Positions 22,954 through 29,019 of a stretch of 29,019 nt of DNA are shown here, one piece after another (positions within the stretch are counted from its first letter, which is position 1; every line of letters begins with the position of its first letter). The DNA comes from UBA6987 sp045616945 (lineage in GTDB: Bacteria > Bacillota > Clostridia > Lachnospirales > Lachnospiraceae). The position numbers were made by a program, and so were the translations under genes. The notes beneath the pieces were generated by a model. The model had not been told where the DNA came from. It worked only from the letters and a program-made list of their open reading frames with translations, and did no database searches. Location of the stretch: assembly GCA_045616945.1 (NCBI GenBank), contig JAZLHR010000126.1:1-29019 (forward strand), in the 5' to 3' direction.

Positions 22954-24690
22954 TTACGCCTCCTTTCCCGTCTGAGATTCGTAGATCTCCCGGTACTCGG
23001 TATTGCCCGCGAGCAGTTCGGCATGCGTGCCGACGCCGGTGATCCTGCCCTCGTTCATGACAACGATCATATCCGCATCCTGCACTGAGGATATGCGCTG
23101 CGCGATGATCAGCTTCGTCGAGCCCTTCAGTTCTGCCCGGAAGGCCTCGCGGATCATTGCTTCAGTGGCGGTATCCACGGCACTGGTGGAATCGTCCAGA
23201 ATCAGAATCTTCGGATTCTTCAAAAGCGCGCGCGCAATGCAAAGGCGCTGCTTCTGTCCGCCGGAAACATTGGTTCCGCCCTGATCCAGCTGCGTATCGT
23301 ACCCCTGCGGGAACGAAGAAATGAATTTATCTGCCTGCGCGCGGGACGCCGCCTGCCGGATTTCCTCATCGGTGGCATTTTCATTGCCCCAGCGCAGATT
23401 TTCCGCGATAGAACCGGAGAAGAGCGTATTTTTCTGCAATACCATGCCCACCCCGTCGCGGAGATTTTTCAGACTGTATTCCCGGACATTCCGGCCGTCC
23501 ACCAGCACTGTGCCCTCATCCGTATCATACAGGCGGGGGATCAGGGAGACCAGGGTAGTCTTGCCGCAGCCCGTGGAGCCGATGATCCCCACCGTAGCCC
23601 CCGCGGGTATCTTCAGGCTGATATCGTCCAGCACAGGATCCTCGCTGTCCTTGTTGTAGCGGAAGGTCACATGGCGGAATTCGATGCTGCCCTGCTTCAC
23701 GGTCCCGGCCGCGTCGGCATTTTCTCCGTCCGCGATATCCGGCTGCTCGCAGAGTACTTCACTCACACGGCGGGCGGAAGCCATCGCGCGGGAAGTGATC
23801 ATCAGGAGCATGGTCACCATCATCATGGAGAACAGGATCTGCGTCACATAAGTCAGGAAAGTGGAAAGGTCGCCGACCTGCATATCTCCGCGCAGCACGA
23901 TAGGGCCGCCGATATATATCACGGCCAGCGTGGTCAGATTCATAAAAATGCTCATGATCGGGGCAATGAAGATCAGCAGCTTCATCGCGCCCAGGCCGGC
24001 CTCACGCAGTTCCCGGTTGGCTTTCCGAAATTTTCCGATCTCAAATTCTTCCCGGACAAAGCTCTTGACGACCCGCACGTTGGTCACATTTTCCTGGACG
24101 GTATTGTTCAGGGCATCGACCTTGGCCTGCATCCGCCCGAAGCGGGGGAAGCCCCATTTGATCACGCAGGCAATGACGACCAGCATTGCCGGCATCGTCA
24201 CCGCAAAGATCGTCGAAAGCTTCGGCTGCAGCGACACAGCCATGATCAGTGCCGCAATCATCATTCCCGGAGCGCGGAGCGCCATACGGAGCAGCATATT
24301 GACGAAATTCTGCAGCTGCGTGACGTCATTGGTCAGTCGGGTCACCAGAGAACCGGTGGAAAATTTATCGATATTGGCAAAAGAATAGCTCTGCAGCTTC
24401 CGGAACAGATCCTCGCGCAGATCTGCCGCGAAGTTCACAGAAGCCTTGGCGCCGAAATACGCACCGCCCACGCCGCCTGCCAGCATCAGCAGTGCCGTCA
24501 GGATCATCAGCCCCATCGTCCCGAGGCTTCCCCCGGCAGTCAGCGTGCCCGCGTTGTAGCGATTGATGACGCCGCCCAGCAGCTTCGGCATGATCACCTC
24601 ACCGATCACTTCAACAATCATACATAAAGGCCCGCAGATAAAATACTTTTTATAGGGCCGGACATACTGCATCCAATTTTTCAGTTTCAA
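22954..24690 (-). CDS. ABC transporter ATP-binding/permease, degenerate-site half
   Basis: A 578-residue half-transporter with six transmembrane helices and a nucleotide-binding domain: Walker A GSTGCGKT (371-378), Q-loop VLQKNTLFSG, signature VSGGQ (475-479), Walker B ILILDDSTS in which Asp500 replaces the catalytic Glu, and Gln531 in place of the switch His. This pattern is known for heterodimeric exporters such as TM287/288, LmrCD and BmrCD. The start is read as TTG at 24690 because AGGAGG lies six bases before it and the protein then opens LKLKNWMQYVRPYKK; the longer frame to 24756 runs through that binding site. It is followed after 3 bases by its partner. Confidence 0.93.
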   Translation of the reverse strand: MKLKNWMQYVRPYKKYFICGPLCMIVEVIGEVIMPKLLGGVINRYNAGTLTAGGSLGTMGLMILTALLMLAGGVGGAYFGAKASVNFAADLREDLFRKLQSYSFANIDKFSTGSLVTRLTNDVTQLQNFVNMLLRMALRAPGMMIAALIMAVSLQPKLSTIFAVTMPAMLVVIACVIKWGFPRFGRMQAKVDALNNTVQENVTNVRVVKSFVREEFEIGKFRKANRELREAGLGAMKLLIFIAPIMSIFMNLTTLAVIYIGGPIVLRGDMQVGDLSTFLTYVTQILFSMMMVTMLLMITSRAMASARRVSEVLCEQPDIADGENADAAGTVKQGSIEFRHVTFRYNKDSEDPVLDDISLKIPAGATVGIIGSTGCGKTTLVSLIPRLYDTDEGTVLVDGRNVREYSLKNLRDGVGMVLQKNTLFSGSIAENLRWGNENATDEEIRQAASRAQADKFISSFPQGYDTQLDQGGTNVSGGQKQRLCIARALLKNPKILILDDSTSAVDTATEAMIREAFRAELKGSTKLIIAQRISSVQDADMIVVMNEGRITGVGTHAELLAGNTEYREIYESQTGKEA

Positions 24691-24715
24691 GTTTTTCCTC
24701 CTAATGACAGCCGGA

Positions 24716-24742
24716 GGCTCCGTCCCGCCGGGGGAAGGAGCC
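24716..24742 (-). other. Hairpin between the aminopeptidase and ABC exporter genes
   Basis: Perfect 6-base arms GGCTCC (24716-24721) and GGAGCC (24737-24742) enclose a 15-base G/C-rich loop that can pair further. It lies in the 72-base gap before the exporter's ribosome binding site. No U-tract follows, so full termination is unlikely; partial attenuation or transcript processing is possible. Confidence 0.4.
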
Positions 24743-24762
24743 ACTCTTCGCCGCATATAGTA

Positions 24763-26175
24763 TCAGGCTCGCTCCAGGAAGGCACGGTAGCCCTTGACCG
24801 CTTCGAAAATATCTGCCTTGCTCGCGGTCTCGTAAGGCGCATGCATACTGAGAATCGCAACCCCGGCATCGATGACTTCCATACCGTAATTGCCTGCGAT
24901 ATAGGCAATGGTCCCTCCGCCGCCTACGTCTACCTTTCCCAGTTCGGCGGTCTGATAATACACGCCGGCATCCTCCATGATGCGGCGGATCACTGCCATA
25001 TACTCCGCGCTGCAGTCATTGGAGCCGCTCTTGCCGCGGGCACCGGTAAATTTGCAGAACACCAGACCGTGTCCCAGGAAGGATGCGTTCTTCTTTTCAA
25101 AAGCGGCACTGTAAAGAGGATCAAAGCCGGCATTGACATCGGAAGAAAGCATCCGGCTGCGGCTCAGGCAGCGGCGCAGTCCGAGCTCCGAATACTGACC
25201 GGACAGTTCCATCACCTCCGCCACGGCATTTTCAAAGAAGCGTGACTGCATACCGGTCGCGCCCATACTGCCGATCTCTTCTTTGTCCACCAGCAGGCAG
25301 ACAGAGGTTTTGGCGGGCACGCCCTGCAGCTGCAGCATTGCCTCCAGGGAGGTAAAGGCACAGATGCGGTCGTCCTGTCCGTAGCCCAGCACCATGCTGC
25401 GGTCGAGGCCCATATCCCTTGCCGGTCCGGCAGGCACTGCCTCCAGTTCGGCGGAGAGGAAATCTTCCTCTTCGATATTATATTTTTCTTTCAGGATCGC
25501 CTTGATATTTTTCAGCACGGAGCCTTTTGCTTCCGCAAGGTCCTCCCTGCCTTCCTTTTTTTCTTCCGGAACGGGCTCGCTGCCGATGAGCAGGTCCAGG
25601 TTTTCACCCTCAATGACCACCGAAGCCGTCTTCGCCATCTGATCGGCGGCCAGATGGATCAGAAGATCCGTCACGCCCACCACCGGGTCACCGGCATCCT
25701 CCCCGATGACTATTTCTGCCGTGCTGCCGTCTTTGCGGACTGCCACACCGTGCAGGGCCATGGGGATCGCCGCCCATTGATATTTCTTGATCCCGCCGTA
25801 ATAGTGCGTATCCAGATAAGCCAGTCCGCTTTCTTCATACAGGGGATTCTGCTTCACATCCAGGCGGGGAGAGTCGATATGCGCTCCCAGGATATTCATA
25901 CCCTCCTGCATGGGACTGCTTCCCAGACAGAACAGGGCCACTGCCTTCCCCATGATACCGGCATAGATCTTCGTGCCGGGAGCGGCGGGCCCAGAAAGCT
26001 TCTGCGCCTCCTCCAGGGAAATGTACCCGGCCTGCCGTGCTGCCCCGACCGTCAGCCGATAGCACTCACGTTCGGTCTTGCCGAGGGAAATATACTGCTT
26101 ATACGCCTCGCAGATACGGTTCAGTTCGGTTTTATCTTCCGGCTTATATGAAAGCCATGCATTTTTCGTTTCCAT
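24763..26175 (-). CDS. M18 family aminopeptidase
   Basis: A 470-residue di-metal aminopeptidase of the M18 (aspartyl aminopeptidase/aminopeptidase I) family, cytoplasmic, removing N-terminal residues from peptides. Metal and active-site segments are visible: NILGAHIDSPRLDVKQNPLY with His99 and Asp101, VDKEEIGSMGATGMQSRFF with the Glu pair, SSDVNAGFDP, and the final metal histidine in ILSMHAPYETASKADIFE. GARGKSGSNDCSAEY is also typical. The length matches the clostridial subgroup. The ATG has AGGAGA about 6 bases upstream. It lies 12 bases after valS and is probably co-transcribed with it. Confidence 0.94.
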   Translation of the reverse strand: METKNAWLSYKPEDKTELNRICEAYKQYISLGKTERECYRLTVGAARQAGYISLEEAQKLSGPAAPGTKIYAGIMGKAVALFCLGSSPMQEGMNILGAHIDSPRLDVKQNPLYEESGLAYLDTHYYGGIKKYQWAAIPMALHGVAVRKDGSTAEIVIGEDAGDPVVGVTDLLIHLAADQMAKTASVVIEGENLDLLIGSEPVPEEKKEGREDLAEAKGSVLKNIKAILKEKYNIEEEDFLSAELEAVPAGPARDMGLDRSMVLGYGQDDRICAFTSLEAMLQLQGVPAKTSVCLLVDKEEIGSMGATGMQSRFFENAVAEVMELSGQYSELGLRRCLSRSRMLSSDVNAGFDPLYSAAFEKKNASFLGHGLVFCKFTGARGKSGSNDCSAEYMAVIRRIMEDAGVYYQTAELGKVDVGGGGTIAYIAGNYGMEVIDAGVAILSMHAPYETASKADIFEAVKGYRAFLERA

Positions 26176-26187
26176 GGTGCTCTCCTG

Positions 26188-28902
26188 TCAAGCCTTCAGC
26201 TGGCTCATGCGCAGCCGGACTTCTTCCAGCATGCGGGCATATTTTTCGCGTTTTTCCTTCTCCTCCGCCAGCTTGGCAGCCGGAGCGCGGGACACGAATT
26301 TTTCGTTGTTCAGCATTCCGTCGGAGCGCTTCAGCTCGCCCAGGAGCCGCTGCTCTTCATTTGCAAGGCGCTCCAGTTCCTTGGCGATATCCACCAGATC
26401 CGCCAGAGGAAGGAACACGGAACCGCCGGAGAACACGGCGGAAATGGCATCGCTGCTCAGGCCTTCCTTGTCTGCCTGCACTGCCACGCTGCTGCCGCCG
26501 GCCAATGCGGCAATAAAGGCGGTGCTGAGCTGCAGGGCCTCACGCACCTCTGCAGAGGCGGACACGATGCAGATATGTGCCTTGCGGGAAGCCGGAACGT
26601 TCATATTCACACGAACGGTACGCACGCTGCGGACGACTTCCTTCGCCCATTCGATCCGCTGCTCTTCCGCCGGGAAGTTCCATTCCCTGCGGCTGACAGG
26701 CCAGCTGCTGAGCATCAGGGTCTCGTCATCGGAGGTCAGGCTGCAGTAGATCTCTTCCGTCACAAAAGGAACATACGGATGCAGCAGCTTCAGGACATCC
26801 ACCAGGACCGTGCGCAGCGTCCAGGCCGCGGCGGCCTTGCCGGCAGCATCCTCGCTGTTATAGAAGCGGGGCTTCACCATTTCGATATACCAGTCGCAGA
26901 ACTGATCCCATACATAGTCGTTCAGTTTCTGCAGAGCAATGCCCAGCTCGTAATGCTCCAGATTATCGGTCACTTCGTCGATCAGACGGTTCAGGGAGGA
27001 AAGGATCCACTTATCTTCCGCCCGCAGGTCTACCGGCGAAACACAGGACGTATCGATGCCTTCCATGTTCATCATCATGAAGCGGGAGGCGTTCCAGACT
27101 TTATTGATAAAGTTGCGGCTGGCTTCCACGCGCTCCCAGTAGAAACGCATGTCGTTGCCGGGCGCATTGCCGGTGCAGAGGGTCAGACGCAGCGCATCGG
27201 CGCCGTATTTGTCGATGACCTCCAGCGGGTCGATGCCGTTGCCGAGGGACTTGCTCATCTTGCGGCCCTGGCTGTCACGCACGATACCGTGGATGAACAC
27301 CGTGTCGAAGGGAGCCTTGTCCGTATAGGCCAGGCCGGAGAAGATCATGCGGCTCACCCAGAAACCGATGATATCGTAGCCGGTCACCAGCGTACTGGTC
27401 GGATAGAAATAGTCCAGATCGGCAGTCTTTTCGGGCCATCCAAGCGTGCTGAAGGGCCACAGGGCGCTGGAGAACCAGGTATCCAGCGTATCCGGATCCT
27501 GCGTCAGATGCGTGCAGCCGCATTTCGGGCAGGCCGAAGGAGCTTCCTTGGCCACCACGGTCTCGCCGCAGTCATCGCAGTACCAGGCAGGGATCTGATG
27601 GCCCCACCACAGCTGACGGCTGATGCACCAGTCGCGGGTATTTCTCATCCAGTTCAGGTAGATCTTCGTAAAGCGTTCGGGCACATAGCGGATGGTCCCG
27701 TTTTCCACGGCCTCGATCGCCGGTTCCGCAAGGGGCGCCATTTTTACGAACCACTGCTTGCTGACCATGGGCTCGATGCTGGTATGGCAGCGGTAGCAGG
27801 TCCCTACATCGTGCTTCAGCGGCTCGATGCGCTTCAGGAAGCCGCCCGCTTCCAGGTCGGCCACAATGGCTTTCCGGGCTTCCATCACAGTCATCCCGGC
27901 ATATTTTCCGCAGTCCAGCACCTCCGGTTCGCCCAGCGCAGCACGCCCGCTGGCCAGCAGTTCGCGTGCCTGCGCGGCATCCGCCGCACCGGTCATATGT
28001 CCGTCGTAGGTAAATACGCGCACACGGGGCAGATCATGACGCTCACCGACCTCAAAGTCGTTCGGGTCATGAGCGGGGGTGATCTTTACCACGCCGGTAC
28101 CTTTTTCCATATCCGCATGCTCATCGCATACGATGGGAATCTCTTTGTTCAGAAGAGGCAGGATCACATGGCAGCCGTGCAGATGCGCATAGCGGGGGTC
28201 ATCCCCGTTGATCGCCACGGCGGTATCCCCCAGCATCGTTTCGGGACGGGTCGTCGCCAGCTCCAGCATTTCGCCGGTCTCCTTCACAGGATACAGGAGA
28301 TGCCAGAAATTACTGTCCTTTTCCTCGTATTCCACCTCCGCGTCGGAGATGGAGGTATTGCATTTGGGGCACCAGTTGACCATACGGTTGCCTCGGTAGA
28401 TCAGGCCCTTATCGTACAGTCTGGTAAATACTTCCTTTACCGCCTCGGAACAGCCCGCGTCCATGGTGAAGCGCTCGCGGTCCCAGTCACAGCTGGAGCC
28501 CATTTTTTTCAGCTGCTCCACGATGCGGCTGCCGTACTTGTCGCGCCATGCCCAGGTCCTTTTCAGGAAAGCCTCACGGCCGATCATATCCTTCGTCAGG
28601 CCCTCCTCGCGCATCGCTTCCACCACCTTCGCTTCGGTGGCGATAGAGGCGTGGTCGGTCCCGGGGAGCCACAGGGCCTCATAGCCCTGCATGCGCTTCC
28701 AGCGGGTCAGGATGTCCTGCAGCGTATTGTCCAGGGCATGACCCATATGCAGCTGGCCGGTGATATTGGGCGGCGGCATCACGATCGTAAAAGGTTTTTT
28801 GCCGCTGCCGGCTTTCGCCGCAAAATACTTCCGCTCCTGCCAGCGGTTATACAGTTTTTCTTCGATCTCCGCCGGATTATAGGTTTTTGCCATTTCCTTC
28901 AT
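26188..28902 (-). CDS. valS: Valyl-tRNA synthetase
   Basis: A 904-residue class I aminoacyl-tRNA synthetase. The ATP-binding HIGH motif appears as HMGH (52-55) after the valine-type PPPNITGQL. The KMSKS loop is at 548-552 in GRKMSKSLGNGIDP. The CP1 editing domain includes TTRPETMLGDTAVA, and zinc-type cysteines appear in YCDDCG...CPKCGC. The C-terminus has the helical tRNA-binding arm (ELERLANEEQRLLGELKR). The start at 28902 has AGAGGA eight bases upstream; ATG three codons later is an alternative. It starts one base after the glgP stop, so it is coupled to that gene, an unusual place for an essential synthetase. No T-box leader is seen. Confidence 0.97.
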   Translation of the reverse strand: MKEMAKTYNPAEIEEKLYNRWQERKYFAAKAGSGKKPFTIVMPPPNITGQLHMGHALDNTLQDILTRWKRMQGYEALWLPGTDHASIATEAKVVEAMREEGLTKDMIGREAFLKRTWAWRDKYGSRIVEQLKKMGSSCDWDRERFTMDAGCSEAVKEVFTRLYDKGLIYRGNRMVNWCPKCNTSISDAEVEYEEKDSNFWHLLYPVKETGEMLELATTRPETMLGDTAVAINGDDPRYAHLHGCHVILPLLNKEIPIVCDEHADMEKGTGVVKITPAHDPNDFEVGERHDLPRVRVFTYDGHMTGAADAAQARELLASGRAALGEPEVLDCGKYAGMTVMEARKAIVADLEAGGFLKRIEPLKHDVGTCYRCHTSIEPMVSKQWFVKMAPLAEPAIEAVENGTIRYVPERFTKIYLNWMRNTRDWCISRQLWWGHQIPAWYCDDCGETVVAKEAPSACPKCGCTHLTQDPDTLDTWFSSALWPFSTLGWPEKTADLDYFYPTSTLVTGYDIIGFWVSRMIFSGLAYTDKAPFDTVFIHGIVRDSQGRKMSKSLGNGIDPLEVIDKYGADALRLTLCTGNAPGNDMRFYWERVEASRNFINKVWNASRFMMMNMEGIDTSCVSPVDLRAEDKWILSSLNRLIDEVTDNLEHYELGIALQKLNDYVWDQFCDWYIEMVKPRFYNSEDAAGKAAAAWTLRTVLVDVLKLLHPYVPFVTEEIYCSLTSDDETLMLSSWPVSRREWNFPAEEQRIEWAKEVVRSVRTVRVNMNVPASRKAHICIVSASAEVREALQLSTAFIAALAGGSSVAVQADKEGLSSDAISAVFSGGSVFLPLADLVDIAKELERLANEEQRLLGELKRSDGMLNNEKFVSRAPAAKLAEEKEKREKYARMLEEVRLRMSQLKA

Positions 28903-28903
28903 A

Positions 28904-29019
28904 TCAGATGTCCTCTTTTATCTTAGTCAAATGCCATATCTCATCGACATATTGCTGAATGGTACGGGCAGAAGAGAATTTTCCGCTGTGCGCCACATTC
29001 AGGATGGCGGAGGGGGCCC
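28904..29019 (-). CDS. glgP: Glycogen/maltodextrin phosphorylase, C-terminal fragment
   Basis: Only the last 37 codons and the stop are in the window. The visible end reads ILNVAHSGKFSSARTIQQY followed by VDEIWHLTK. This matches the conserved C-terminus of glycogen phosphorylase (typically NIANSGKFSSDRTI..YA.EIW). The enzyme releases glucose-1-phosphate from glycogen or starch-like glucans, also the precursor for RfbA, although no direct link is shown. The TGA stop lies one base before valS. The rest of the gene lies beyond 29019. Confidence 0.88.
   Translation of the reverse strand, partial: APSAILNVAHSGKFSSARTIQQYVDEIWHLTKIKEDI

Noticed and set aside
26575..28926. A 783-codon open frame on the plus strand opposite valS
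   Set aside because: Shadow of valS; composition is unlike a real protein and it has no domain.
1..29019. CRISPR arrays, tRNA genes, insertion sequences, attachment sites
   Set aside because: No regularly spaced repeats, cloverleaf-like sequences, transposase or integrase genes, or long direct repeats were seen when reading both strands.

Overview
The window looks like a chromosomal segment of a Gram-positive, low-oxygen-type Bacillota, probably class Clostridia. This is an inference from strong AGGAGG ribosome binding sites, the gene content (PheB-type ACT protein, M18 aminopeptidase, paired half-size ABC exporters, CNNM/HlyC pair, rpmG-secE-nusG-rplK order) and a fairly G+C-rich composition. 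No rRNA, tRNA, CRISPR array, transposase or phage gene was seen. Nearly all genes are on the minus strand; only the two CNNM-like membrane genes near 15-17 kb are on the plus strand. No gene-free stretch reaches 300 bases. The longest is 1107-1359, which holds the rpmG promoter and leader.

Region 1 (1-1266, minus): the translation/secretion operon rpmG-secE-nusG-rplK, with rplK cut by the window edge. It has a good promoter overlapped by an inverted repeat, and two small hairpins just before rplK.

Region 2 (1360-5371, minus): pheB-like ACT-domain protein, a DUF2752 membrane protein, the RNA-binding Tex protein and a polysaccharide deacetylase-like enzyme.

Region 3 (5425-14831, minus): a tight cluster for a rhamnose-containing surface polysaccharide. 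In transcription order it has a 45-residue small protein, a zinc-ribbon/TPR/coiled-coil membrane protein, rfbA, rfbB, rfbD, rfbC, an O-antigen ligase/polymerase-like membrane protein, a WbaP-type priming phosphotransferase and two family 2 glycosyltransferases. The four rfb genes make dTDP-L-rhamnose, the phosphotransferase loads the first sugar on the lipid carrier, the glycosyltransferases extend it and the polytopic protein polymerises or ligates. No flippase is present. A promoter at 14803-14831 can drive the whole block.

Region 4 (14837-17295, plus): a divergent promoter and two overlapping CNNM/HlyC-CorC family genes, ended by a bidirectional terminator.

Region 5 (17352-20069, minus): a visibly A+T-richer gene for a membrane-anchored helicase IV-like protein carrying an embedded nuclease-like segment and a C-terminal zinc ribbon. 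It is the best candidate for a recently acquired gene.

Region 6 (20176-29019, minus): the end of glgP, then valS, an M18 aminopeptidase, two halves of a heterodimeric ABC exporter and a YdcF-like DUF218 membrane protein, closely packed.

Most of the window is ordinary housekeeping and envelope biosynthesis. The parts that deserve a second look are the helicase, the small protein plus zinc-ribbon/TPR pair heading the polysaccharide operon, the missing flippase, and the unequal CNNM pair.
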